Positions 51,850 through 63,383 of a stretch of 64,000 nucleotides of DNA are shown piece by piece. Both the position numbers and the translations under genes were made by a program. The stretch lies in assembly GCA_022113835.1 (NCBI GenBank), contig JAILWY010000023.1:7812001-7876000 (forward strand), written 5' to 3'. The notes under the pieces were generated by a model. The model was not told the DNA's origin. It saw only the letters and a program-made list of their open reading frames with translations, and searched no databases. Every line of letters starts with the position of its first letter. The first letter of the stretch is position 1. Origin of the DNA: Atopsyche davidsoni (Eukaryota; Arthropoda; Insecta; Trichoptera; Hydrobiosidae).

Positions 51850-52499
51850 TCTACTATAATAATAGCCATTGTGTGTGGGTGGGTGTGTGTGTATGTTTCA
51901 TTTTTGGGTTCTCTATAGAATATCTTAAAAGATACAACGCTGATTTTTTGCACGCAAGTTCAGTGAGATTTAAGACGATAGGATAATATTTTAATTTATA
52001 AACTAATTAAATAAAACTATCAAATATGCTTTATGTACGAATTATATGATTCTGTTGTTCACAGCGAGAATTTCAAATTTCGAATTTTAACAAAAAACAA
52101 AATATGATGCTTCTAAGAAATTTCCAGCTTATGTCAGCTTGACACAAGTACCAATTTTATTTTTTAGTTGCGTTAGAAATTATTAATCACATCATTAATA
52201 ACTTAAAATGCCTCCTAAAAAAATAACACCGTCTAAGCACAGCAAACGTAATTAAAAAAGAATAGCACAATTGAACGTGATAAAGACTGCATCTAATAAA
52301 GAACAGTGCAGTGAAAGTGATTCGATGTTTGTGACACGAAATGTGATATTTCCTAAAATGGCTTTGCTTTCAAAATTAATATCCGGTTATTAAAAAAATA
52401 TGTGTACAAAATATTTATCTAATTGTCAGCCAAACATATGTTCAAACACTATTGCATCGTTCATCGAATACGTCATTTTATGACGGGCTACATTTCTAG
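51850..52499 (+). mobile_element. Helitron with decayed ORF start, 650 bp
   Basis: It begins TCTACTATAATAATAGCC, has a GT-rich stretch typical of this family's 5' end, and ends with a 6-bp hairpin (CGTCAT/ATGACG, 52471-52476 and 52480-52485), then CTAG at 52496-52499. Host bases are A51849 and T52500, the A|T target expected of Helitrons, with no duplication. The first 360 bp match the inverted copy at 24737-25167, as do the last 30 bp. Between them lies about 270 bp that the other copy lacks, which holds the start of an ORF. No Rep or helicase motif survives, so the element is non-autonomous. Confidence 0.85.
52208..52393 (+). pseudogene. Truncated 5' end of a Helitron ORF
   Basis: An ATG at 52208 opens a frame beginning MPPKKITPSK, basic and proline/lysine-rich like the N-termini of Helitron Rep-helicase proteins I know from animals. 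It stops after 15 codons (TAA 52253-52255) and continues open for 45 more codons to TAA 52391-52393. No Rep HUH motif or helicase block is present, so this is only the leading part of the ancestral gene before a large internal deletion. Linking it to the Rep-helicase is inference from its position in the element and its start, not from a catalytic domain. Confidence 0.45.
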
Positions 52500-52765
52500 T
52501 ATATATATTCAACTAAAGTGTTTTTTACACAAAGCCCATGGAATTTATTTATTTTTGAAGAATAGATATATGTTTGTATGTCAGTGATGGTGTTATTTTT
52601 TAATATACCCTGATTGTATTTTTTAATTTTTTTTATTAAAATTATATTTGTATATTATGTGGTCCTGTTTTTTTTTTTTAATATTACAATTGAATATTAA
52701 ATATACAAATATTAACATTTTTTGAATGTGAGTACATACAATGTTTTTGAAGTTATATGGTTTGA
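52500..52765. other. AT-rich non-coding DNA
   Basis: Short AT-rich spacer with T runs near 52669-52679. No gene is seen. Confidence 0.5.
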
Positions 52766-52939
52766 AATTCATTTTTCTTTACAAGCCATACCCTGGATGG
52801 GACGTCGGAAGGAAGTGCCGAGACCCCCGGGACTTCCCCTCAGCAAGTGAGGTCAGATCCGTCACGTGTGCAGACCCGAGCGTCAATGTTCAATGTTCAA
52901 CCGGTAGATGATCCGACGTTTAACCCGGGCCATGTTTGA
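52766..52939 (+). other. Exon-like open segment
   Basis: An abrupt GC-rich block in which one frame is open for 57 codons (52766-52936, stop 52937-52939). The predicted segment is rich in Ser, Thr, Pro, Gly and Glu, like a disordered linker (for example LDGTSEGSAETPGTSPQQ). A polypyrimidine tract ending TTTACAAG at 52785 could be an acceptor. CAGCAA|GTGAGG at 52847 could be a donor, which would give a 61-nt exon. A local tandem repeat (CAATGTT twice) lies near 52885-52898. No family is recognised, so this could be a true exon of a gene with long introns, an old retroposed fragment, or chance. Confidence 0.25.
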
Positions 52940-54212
52940 TGTAGAGCCATTAGCGATATATCATGGATACTACTTGGTGACATTAACGTAGTGTAAAAGT
53001 TATCATAAACGTGTCTTTTTTTGTATTATTCTCTTTTTTTTTTTCTTGGCGTTACTTAAAGTAGAGCATCGTTCCACTAATACGAGAGTGTGCGATTATA
53101 ATGGCAGAAGAATCGCAAGCTCTGTAAATTATTATGAAATATTTGTTATGGTTGTTTTTTTTATTTTGTAATGGCTTTAGCCTTAAATTTTTTTTCTAAA
53201 AACACCGCATTTTAGCAATGGCTTATATTTTTAGTGTTAATTTCTTACAATATATTGTTATTAATTTTCTTTGACATATAATCTTCTTTTGATTCATTTA
53301 TTGTCATGATGAATTGGGTCATAAATTTAGTATGTTCAGACGCCGTATAAGAATTCCTGATGCAAGAATTATTACCGTCAAACACAATGAGAAAGGAAAT
53401 TCAACAATTAGATAGTGTTTTTTTAAATATGTTTAAGTTTCATGAAATCACAACGTGAAATTAATTTAAATGTATTTTGTTTGTCCTTAAACCAGATACC
53501 ATGAGAAGAGTTTCCAATTTACAAAATATTGTTAGTTATTTACTTTGACTTTCACAAGATAAATGACCCCCAGACGGTAGGGAACCAGGATTATTTATTT
53601 ATATGAATTATAATTTAGGTTAGATGAAATGTTCGCTTGTAGACGCACGGGAATATTTAGTTATTAATAATAAGATACCCAATTATGTTCAATGATATCT
53701 TATTTATTGAAGTTAGTTGATTAATATAAGACATAATTTGACCTAAGGATTCATCATAATTTTTTTAATAAAAAAACAAATAAAGTGCTGTATAATTTAT
53801 ACTCCAAGCAATACATTTATATTGTAAATAGTATTTGTATCGCTTTACTACGTTTAAAACATTCACTAAGCTATCAAATTGAAAAACTGCGACTTCATTT
53901 TAAAATAAATTACACCAACATAAAAAAATTGATGATAAAATCGTAAAATATAGTTGAGGTATTGTATTGTGTAATAACAGAAATCTCTAAGTTATTTTAA
54001 ACTTATCTTTACTAAACCAACAAAATGTTGGTCGGGTTATTACGCAAAGAGTCATTAACAGATTAATATATTATTCCTTAATCTGAAAGTGTCACATTTA
54101 TAACATGTAAAAGGAACGCCTTGATCTATAAAAATAATCAAATAAAATGACCCAAATGCAAGCAAGTACTGGGTACCTTTCCACGGAGCATAAATTCGAC
54201 CGTACATATGTG

Positions 54213-54215
<3 letters not shown>
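52940..54215. other. AT-rich non-coding DNA
   Basis: Nothing is recognised. A T run lies at about 53034-53044. A short inverted repeat (AATAAGATA and its complement, about 53668-53705) has a loop of about 20 nt. Confidence 0.5.

Positions 54216-54287
<72 letters not shown>
54216..54287. repeat. (TA)n microsatellite
   Basis: 72 bp of uninterrupted TA repeats, self-complementary and likely length-polymorphic. A minus-strand Tyr-Ile frame through it is an artefact. Confidence 0.97.
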
Positions 54288-54290
<3 letters not shown>

Positions 54291-56603
54291 GCCATATCCA
54301 TTACACCCAGTCGATGTTAAGGTAATGCAGTCCTGTTCTGGATGTAGCTGATAGCTTCGTTGCCAATCTCTCGGAAATCGATGATGACGCCTAGTCTATC
54401 GGGGGTTGATTTTGGTTTCGCTAACCGGCCGGGGATTGCGGTCTAGGTGAACTGCCTTCTCTCCCCGCCTCATCGATAATATGTTCCAGTATTAAATTTA
54501 TTAGTAATGGTAGCACCATTATTTAGAAAACTGTAACGACGCGTATGGAAAGCTTTGAAAATATATTTTTGATTTCTTCGTGTCGCTGGAATCTGTGACG
54601 CGCATCAGATTCAATAGAATATATAATTTTTTTTTGTGTTCACTTATTTAACAATGACTTAGTTTATATTCTGTTTCACGTAACTATTTAAAAGTAATTT
54701 GAAGTCTTAAGATAAAAAATACTCGGTTTTATATATTTTTGAAATAGTAGCTCACTGATTTACTTTATTAAGAGCTTGTATCTCTGGCTTAAGTGTATAC
54801 ACATCGCATTGTAATATTTGGGAAATGTATTTTTTTCCAATTTGTGTGATTTCAGTGTAATTTTATTTTAATAAAAAATATCATAAATCAAATATGATCG
54901 GCAATTTGACTTCAAAAAACCACAAACACAAACAATCAAAATATCTAAATAAATAATGCAACGTACTATTATACATTAGAAAAGAATATCAAAAAAAAGT
55001 GTACACACCGTTGCAAATATTAAAAGGTTCAATAGTTTGTTTTGGTGTTGATATTTATCGTTTTACACAAATTAATAATTTCTTAATTGTTTTGTTAGTT
55101 AGTAGACATCACAAACAAAAATCTGAAATTCGCCGAAGAATAATTCAGGTAACGTAGACGTAGGACAGTTTTCTTGTCCCTTATTTGTTTTCTTGCCTCC
55201 CGTCACGCGTCGGTTGAGCCCGATTGTCTTCAAACTTGCAGACAGCGGACATTTTTGACTAGACAGTAAAAGGAAATCGCAGGTTAAGAGCAATGCCTGA
55301 AGGGTCGTAAGGCTCGGGGTGCGTCGGGTGGTCATTATTTTACATCGAGTGCTCGAGAGGCGAGTGTATCGATCCGCGGCCATCAGACGCTATGAATATA
55401 TTATTTTACTTTGGGTTTATTAATCTCGTTTGGGTCCCGGACAAAATGCTTTTGAAATTTTCGTTATTTATGATTCTCAATCACCTTGTCGAGGGTTTCT
55501 TTATTATTTGTTTGTCCGTACCAAAAGGCGTAATCCGCTTTTATGTAAATTTATCATTACTGGTAAAAATAAAAATTAAGCATATAAATCATTTTCTTTC
55601 TTTGCGGATTTGCTTTACTTGTTACTTTTTGTTGTTGTATGCGAATTTATCAAAAGTACATTGCTATCTATAACTTTCATATAAAATATCACTTTTTTAT
55701 GTACTTTGAGTATTTATATTATTATACGAAAAATGTATCAAAACAAAATCAATTTAACTTTTATCTCTTCACAGAGTACTTTGACGGAAAAATTACATCA
55801 TTTTCTTTGCGTTTAATTTGTTAGTCTATTGGAAAAAAATCCGGAAGAGCTCAAAAACTGTGGTAAAAATTTGAAAACAGTAAGAAATAATGAAGTTACT
55901 TTGGAGGTCGTCATCCCGCCTCTGTATCTGTTTATGTTAATCATTAAGTTACCGAGGGAAGTTAGCCAATTAAAACCAACTAATAACCGGTCCGGTGGGG
56001 TATAGTTTAACTTAATTATGGATAATTTACATAAACATTGGCTCAACTCGTAACGTTTTGAACAAACTACAAAATAAGCCCAAAAGCAATAAATGCAGCT
56101 TATCTGAATAGCCGGGGATTTGAGCTGAGAGTTATGGCGCAGCGTCTGGCGTGGAGTAGAGCTTGTTCATCTATTTGAGTTCAAACTTGGTATAATTATT
56201 TTATGTAGATCAATATTCTGTTTATTTAAATAAAATAAAATAAATGTTAAAAAGCATATTTTATCTTCAAAAATATAACAAATGGCGAAATACTGTAAGC
56301 GGATTACAATGTAAGAAAAAAATAATTCTTATAATCATGCAATGGTATGAATCGACGATTTATATTTATCTAAAAAAATATATGATAATAAAATTGAAAA
56401 CGGAAAGCTTCCAGGTAAATATAATAAGAAAAATAAATATTTTACCTTATTCAATCACGATTATCCGGTATACAAAAATAGCCGCAATCTAGCCCCAGAA
56501 GGAAACAATAATTTATAATAAAGTGTGATGTATTATCACTGTACTCCTTTTTGAAATGATATTATATAAAAAATGGTAACACTCTCTTTCCTTCGCTCAC
56601 AGC
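54288..56603. other. Non-coding DNA with islands at about 54300-54480 and 55140-55390
   Basis: No gene is recognised. The first island directly follows the TA array. The second is open on the minus strand for 94 codons (55383-55099) without a recognisable domain. A shorter minus-strand frame within it starts with ATG in a good context near 55251. The remainder is AT-rich. Confidence 0.4.
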
Positions 56604-56771
56604 ATGCCCTCTCTCTCTCTCCCTCTTGCTCCCCTCACGGCTGAAGTTCGGGCCACAGTCATACATTTTAGGGTCTTCCATAACCTCGAAGCTAAAAGTT
56701 ATCAGATCCAAACTCGGAGTCTCCCGATGGAGTCAGCTGGAATTTTCTTCGCCGCACAAAAATACAAGTAA
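56604..56771 (+). other. Exon-like 55-codon ORF with splice-like borders
   Basis: An ATG at 56604 opens a 55-codon frame to a TAA at 56769-56771. It begins MPSLSLPLAPLTAEVRATVI and includes ordinary mixed residues rather than AT-rich low complexity. Just upstream is TTCCTTCGCTCACAG, a good acceptor ending at 56602. At the 3' end ATACAA|GTAAAA (56768) could be a donor. The CT-rich start (56609-56634) could alternatively be a GAGA-type regulatory tract on the minus strand. No family is recognised. Confidence 0.25.
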
Positions 56772-58307
56772 AAATACCTAATAAAACTTTTTAAATTAGG
56801 GGTTTTCATTTGAATAAATTAACATCACACCAAAATTATGACAGGAGGGTTTTTTTAGAGAAAAATTACCTGAAAAGGAGTTCACGTTCTTGTTGTTGTT
56901 CTAACTGGCATATTTTCGATTGAAATATTTGACGTTCACAGCATTTAACTATAAAATAAAGAACTTGATTTTGTTTTTTTGTTCATATTCATTAAAAAAA
57001 GTTATAAACTTTAAATTTGCGACTTCAAATTTACAGAATTCATTTACTTTGAAGAGCCAATAGATGAGAAAAAAGAGCGTGAGAACAGTATCAAAAAACT
57101 AAATTATATAAAGCAAAAACATATATTTAATCAACATCATTAAAAAAATACAATAAATAACCATGAGATCTTAAAAAAACAAAGATAAAAATATCTTTTA
57201 GTGCAAATATACTAATATATATATTTACGATAAACAACCAAGACATCAGTTATTTCAGTTCATTCATTGTCACTTCAGCAACATTCAAATTTTCACTACT
57301 GACTTACAGATTATTGCATTGAAAAATATAAATTGAAATATAGATATATGTGTGTGTGTGTTTGCGTATGCGTGTATGTGTGTATATGAGTGCAATTTCG
57401 ACCTTAATATATTCAAGCTTTATTTTTATTTCAAAAACTCTTTCACAGAGATATCGGCATTTTTTCAAGGAGACAGTCTTTACATTTAAGCTATCTGATT
57501 TTATTATTACTCGATCCTACGGCTTCATTCGGTCCCATTGATATTTGATTCGATTTAAAAATGCGATACAACGTGCCGGGGGTATTTCATTGTTCCGTTG
57601 TGTAGTGAGAGTCAACACTTTTTTTCTGAATTTGAAGATTTAATTTTTATCAGATACTTTAATCCGACTTGATTACCCTAAATATATACCCAAAAATTAT
57701 TCCACTTTATTTATAAGTTAAAAATCATAAGAAATAGTTTTGGATTTACATATATCTGTTTGGATCGATATATAAAGTCAATGTCAATATTTAGATCGCG
57801 AAAGAATATACTTGGTAATGCATTTTTTTAACATTGATAACACCAACTAACAACATTAGAGTATTTAATTATTTACGATAAATTACTCTCATTGGAAATC
57901 ATTGAGTAATAATCGTGATAACTTATATACTTTTTTTACGAATAAATTTTTATTTTTTTATATGATTTGAATGAGTAATGTGCATGAATAAGGAAATCAA
58001 CAACAGTCATGTTTATATTGAGTGAAGAAAAAATCCCTCTTGAAAAAGTGTGTGCTTTTGCTTCAATAACACTTATAAAAGCATATCAATCGAGTCTACA
58101 ATGTTTCCTCTCGTATTTACCCCTTGCGTTATCACATATCACCCTGCGTCGTCATGTATTCATGTTTATTGCGGAAATGGTTGTTTTCTGGCTGTAAAAA
58201 TACCTTCCTATTCTATTTGAGGATTTACACTGTTTCTAAACGATCGAATTTCTGCAAACACGTGAGAGATACAATCGTATACCTTAGAAGAAATAATATT
58301 TCATATG
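56772..58307. other. AT-rich non-coding DNA
   Basis: Nothing is recognised. A TG-rich interrupted microsatellite lies at about 57349-57388. Open frames at 58009-58197 and 58124-58357 are unrecognised, and the latter runs into the first hairpin. Confidence 0.5.
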
Positions 58308-58403
58308 TTTATATTATTTCTTGGATATCAATATATCCAAGAAATAATATAAATTAAAAAATATTTGTTTTTATAAGTCAATACTTATAAAAACAAATAT
58401 TTT
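58308..58403. repeat. Two tandem perfect hairpins, each 21-bp stem and CAAT loop
   Basis: Hairpin 1 pairs 58308-58328 with 58333-58353 (21 of 21) around loop CAAT (58329-58332). After TTAA (58354-58357), hairpin 2 pairs 58358-58378 with 58383-58403 (21 of 21) around loop CAAT (58379-58382). The stems differ in sequence, yet stem length and loop are identical. Loops of 4 nt are too small for canonical Dicer-processed microRNA precursors. Confidence 0.93.
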
Positions 58404-58704
58404 GATTACAATCTAAACATTATAAATATCTCCTATTTTCAATTTTTATTAGATTTTAGTATTTTTTATTATTGATTATCAATTATTAAATAGACACGCA
58501 CGTCATATTTTTTAATTAATAAAAGATTAAATAAGCTTTAATCGATTGTATAACATTTTAATAAATGTGGTATTGTAAAAAATATTGTTATTAAAAAAAA
58601 CTACACTGTATTTATATTTATTTGTTATTTCAAGGTTTACGAATATCTACTGTTGTTTTAGTTATACGAGACAATCGTTCATTTACATATAAAAACAAAA
58701 ATTG
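58404..58704. other. AT-rich non-coding DNA
   Basis: Nothing is recognised between the hairpins and the tRNA-like module. Confidence 0.5.
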
Positions 58705-58775
58705 TTTTGACGGTGCTTGAACCCATAACCCTTGTATGGTCTGGTGACTAAACCGATTTGTCAAGTGAGTGCATT
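58705..58775 (-). mobile_element. tRNA-like module, possible SINE head remnant
   Basis: Read on the minus strand, the segment contains GGTTTAGTCACCAGACC, then GGGTTATGGGTTCAAGC, arranged like the A-box and B-box region of a tRNA-derived SINE. The T arm (ATGGG, TTCAAGC, ACCGT) pairs with a mismatch. The anticodon arm and variable loop cannot be drawn properly, so it is not a functional tRNA. No SINE body or poly(A) tail was found, so it is a fragment at best. Confidence 0.3.
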
Positions 58776-59960
58776 TTGATATTTATTAAAAAGCTAAAAC
58801 AATATTATTAGTCTCAAGTTTTGAATTCCCTTAAATATTTAACAGAAGTATTTAATAGTAGCTATTTATCATGGTCACAAGAATGCTGAATTTAAATTTA
58901 AAATGAAATAAAAATTTTTAACTTTGTGACTTTATGGACAGAGAAAAAGATTTTTGCTAATTGGCTTTTTATTGGAATTGTTCGTTGCTTGCCTGCGGAA
59001 TAATTAACGGCTTATGTTTTTAGCCTTGAACATACAACTTGGGCTTTTTAACAATGACAAACTATGTCAGCTATTTACTTCATTTAAACTGCTCTCTTGT
59101 TTCATGTATAAACCCCTACAACTTTATTTAATATGACAAATTGGCAACATCAAGCGTGGTAAAAACAAAAAATTAAGTTTAAGCGATAGCAATCTCCTGA
59201 ATATTTTTAGCAAGAACCTTTTGACATGCAAATTTCGACAGTGATTTATTTAAAACGCCAGGTCCTGAGTCGCCAGAATCACTTTCACATACAAACGTAT
59301 AAAGCGCTTTATACTAAATATCTGGTGATTAATTTTTAGAATACGGTTAAAGAGAATTACTTAAAAATAAATGTCTGTTTTCGTTGTTTAACTAATGAAA
59401 TATGTAAGAACACCATGATTAAATTTATTATTAAAAAATGAGCTCTTTGTTTAGAGTGTTTTCTTGTGAAACATGGACCTACCTCAAAGTTCCGTCTTAC
59501 AAAGAATATAACTATGAAGACATTCATCATAAAGATGAAAAAAATTGAGGGAATATTTATGTATAAGACTTAAATACTGCACTTATGCGCATGTAAAATT
59601 AAATCACTGAAATTATTATAATTTAGTATTGAAAAATACTTTTAAAAACTTCCAGCCTTAAATATATTTTCACGTTAGAATACAGTGCTTAAAAAAACAT
59701 ATTTAATAAAAATATTATTTTAAAAATAACACAATCGCTATCGCTATAAACAAAAACTCATAAAAGAAGAAACATACATATACGTATAAACTTTTGAAAT
59801 TGTATTGGTTTTATATTTTACGATTAAGGCTAGTAAATAATTATTAAATAAGGAATTCTTTTGTTTTTTTTACAACTTAAGTAGTAATTTTCTTTCACAG
59901 AGGATAACAATGAAAGTTTTCAGTTTTTAAGTTTTACAACCTCATTAAGAAATCTCGAGC
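58776..59960. other. AT-rich non-coding DNA
   Basis: No gene, repeat unit or structured element is recognised here. Confidence 0.5.
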
Positions 59961-60220
59961 AAGCGCTCCCTGTAAAGTCCCAGTCTAGTGAAAGCAGAGA
60001 GCAGCGTAAGTCAGCCGGTAGCATGTGGAGCTTATTGCATTGTGCTCTGCCATTTTGCAAAATGGCCGTTAAATTTCTCTATAAGCCGACATTACTGCGA
60101 TAAGAAACAAAGGTATTGGCGTATTGTGAGGAGAGAGGGCGGTTTATCGGGCCATTCAAGAATTTCAAATGCCTTTTTAAGTGTATTCTAGAGAGGAGTC
60201 CCTTAGATTTCCACTCCGCG
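59961..60220. promoter_or_regulatory. Candidate conserved non-coding segment
   Basis: A GC-richer block starts near 59961 and includes GCATTGTGCTCTGCCATTTT and CTCTATAAGCCGACATTACTGC. A 67-codon plus frame (59988-60191) has no ATG start and no recognised product. AGCAGC|GTAAGT near 60006 is donor-like. Either an untranslated exon or conserved regulatory DNA is possible, and the evidence is compositional only. Confidence 0.2.
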
Positions 60221-63200
60221 ATTATACAAAAAAATATTTTTCAGTCTTTTTAATATAAGTGTATTAAACCATCGGGAATGATTGATGAACCACGGCTTAT
60301 TTTTTTAATAAAGAAAGGTTCTAAACAGTTTTTGATATATTAGTCTTGAGTAAAAAAATTGTTTTGAAAATATGTAATATAAACTTTTCGTTATGTATTT
60401 GGCAAAAAAGTTAAGTGATTTGTGTTTATTGAGATTGATAAACTATCATATGAGAAGAATGGATATATGTATAGTTTAATGTTTTAAAAAATTTCATTGC
60501 GAAGAATTCACACTTTTTTTTATAAAGTAGCTCAAAATTGAGAATTATATAATATAAAGTATTTCCTAATTTTATTTTTTAACATGTGTTAATTTATCAT
60601 TGGTGTGTTTTGGAGTGATTCTCTCAAATGTAGGTGAGCAGAAGGAACGAATACACTAAAAACATCCCCTGCTCAAAAAGCTCATGGTAGCTCGAAACTG
60701 AAGAATCAAAAATAGCTTCGTGGTGATGTTTAGTCAAGCCAGTGCACGTCTCTTCGAGAGCATCAGATAGCGCTGCTGGCTTGAATGCCTAGTCTATTTC
60801 TCTTATCGGTATCATTTTGCTTTGTCTTGCTTTACACTTCTATTATATTTAAATGTTCATTAAAGTAAGCTAGCTCATTCTCTTAGATGTCTTAATAAAA
60901 GATATCTGTTTTTATTGTTCCTAGCTTCTTTTTTAGAATACAAATTATGAAGTAATATAAGATACATGCAATTTATTGTTTTACGGTTGAAATATTTTTT
61001 TATCATCCATTAGGTTTTTGGTGGTGGTTGAATTTCAAACTGTATTATAATAAATTAATGAAATATTAATTAGAAAAAAAGAATTGTATTTAAAAAAAAG
61101 CAACAGTGAACGATAGAAGATAAAATAAATTAAGACAATTTCCAAAACAATTGAAATCGATGATATATAATACGAGATATATCCCCTTATTGCTCCGTAA
61201 GAAATTATTTCTATTTCCTCTCCATATATCAGCCAAGCTACTCGCTTAAAACACGTTATAAAAAATTCAGCAGATTTAGGCACCTGAAAACACAATGTGA
61301 ATAGAATATTTCTTCATTGAATATTCTACTTATTTTGAGTGGGAACCCAGAAAACACTATCTACATGAGTGGATATTGTGATATACGATCAGGATACACG
61401 TTTACAATTTATGGTTTCCTTCCTTTTTATATCTACCACATCACGCGAAAGGCGCCTTGTGTATTTATGTAGGTGCGCATTTTCAGTATCTCCGATATTG
61501 GTCACAGGATGATAGAAAAATTTAATTATTTTTAAACGGTGTTCCCCTTTAATCGCTTCCCCCTCGAAGGCTTATTATCAGTCTCAGCAAAATTTGAGTA
61601 AAAATAATGAAAAAACCGCACTAAACTGAAGTCATTAGCCATAAACGATTCAAATTTGAAAGTTTGCGGGAACTAAGTTTTGATGACGACATGGAATTGT
61701 AATTGTAAAAATTGTATTTTTATTGAAGAATAATCAAAAGGATTTCACTAGTTTTAACTCTGTTAAAGACTTTTGCATAACATGTAGTTTTATGTTAATA
61801 TATTTATTATATTAAAATAAAAAGACATTTTTAAGTATCCATCGTTTTAAAAATATAAATACTGTTACTAATTATTTTATTTATGAATACCTTATTTTTA
61901 CATTCCAATTTTACTTTCGTTTTAATTACTATAATAAGTTTAAACACAATTTGTTATATACGATACTTAGAAACACTTTTTTTAAATCGGCTACTATCTT
62001 TACATAAAAAAAAATATTCGGAGCACTATATAGCGAAGATAAATTAATTACATTTCCTCTTACAATACAAGATAAGAAATAGAATATCGTTTAGCCGTAT
62101 TTTTTAACATCGTTATGCGCGTATCCAATTCCAGATAAATTATTATCTCCAAGAATCGGTTGTTTTTCCATAGACAAATAAATTCGAATCCAAAAATATA
62201 CCCTTTACGTCATTAGGGGTTCTCAGTTTTATTCGTCGTTTTTGCACGTCCAGATCCGCCAAAAGCACGTTTCATTTCGATCCATATTTATAGGCACGTA
62301 ACACTCACGAGAATGCCTTCGTTCAAAAAATGAGTCCTCTGAAATTAATAAACCCTATGAGAATGGGCGACTGTGAGAGTCCATTCTGTATCACTGGGCT
62401 ACATCGATCAATCCGACAAAGTCTGTACATAAGCTATTTCGTAAATCATTTTTAGATAATTCCTGATTTTACGTTTTGAAATAATGTTGATTGTTGAAAT
62501 TTTTTTTTTTAGTTTGTAGTTTTATACAATAGATTTAGCGCCAGAACTTTGGATAACTTACTTATATTTTTGTGTTATATAGATGCTCCGTTTTTAGATG
62601 GCTAAAATTACTGATGATATAAAATTATTCCATTATAAATGAAACATCAAAAAAATTATTCGTGCATTATAGAAGCATGACGCAAACAAAGATAAATACG
62701 AGCACTCTTATGTTGGTAAACCATACCTTAAATATTTTATGAAATCAGTAGGTCACTCTCATGTTTAATAGTCATGAATTTATTTTTCTTTTTACTAGAG
62801 GAACTTCCACTTACATAACACTTTTTATATCACTTACTTTGATATAATTTAGAATGAATTGTATTACTTCTTCTGTGGCATCAAGTACTCCAAAATATGT
62901 GCAAGTGAATCTAATCAAATAAATATTAGCTCGCGAAACAATTATCGGCTGACTCTAAGCTCCACACGAGAATATATTGATAATGCCGTATGAAATATAT
63001 CTCTGAAACCCCTGTGGAAATTTAATCACGACGGCGCTCCGTCACGCTGGGCCGGCCCTGGGGCTCGCCTCATGTAATGCTAAAGAATTCCCACAAAATG
63101 TGATTACTTCCTTCATTATATAGAAGCTCATCGTGATCGAAAAAGTATTAATAATAGTTCTCAGAGAAAAACCAGTTCATTTCTATTCAATAATAAAATT

Positions 63201-63341
63201 GAACAAAGCATTAGTTAAAATGTAGGAGATCAATTATTTTTATGATAGTGTATGTCATCATAATTTAAAAATTATTATAATGATCAACATATTGAAAGAC
63301 ACATGTATTATACAATTATTATCAGTAAAAAAATTCGATGT
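60221..63341. other. AT-rich non-coding DNA with island at about 62960-63080
   Basis: No gene is recognised. A GC-rich core, CACGCTGGGCCGGCCCTGG (near 63043-63061), stands out in the AT-rich context. Mixed-composition patches lie at about 60610-60800 and 62200-62400. Confidence 0.45.
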
Positions 63342-63383
63342 ATAAAACATTGGAATTGATAGAAAATAAAACATTGGAATTGA
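63342..63383 (+). repeat. 18-bp direct duplication next to an A run
   Basis: ATAAAACATTGGAATTGA occurs at 63342-63359 and again at 63366-63383, a 24-bp period. The second copy is followed by an A run. This could be slippage or a target-site duplication around a tiny poly(A)-tailed insertion. Confidence 0.85.

Noticed and set aside
54098..54301. Tyr-Ile repeat frame on the minus strand
   Set aside because: Product of reading the TA microsatellite. The same explanation applies to the Tyr-Ile frame over 44901-44930.
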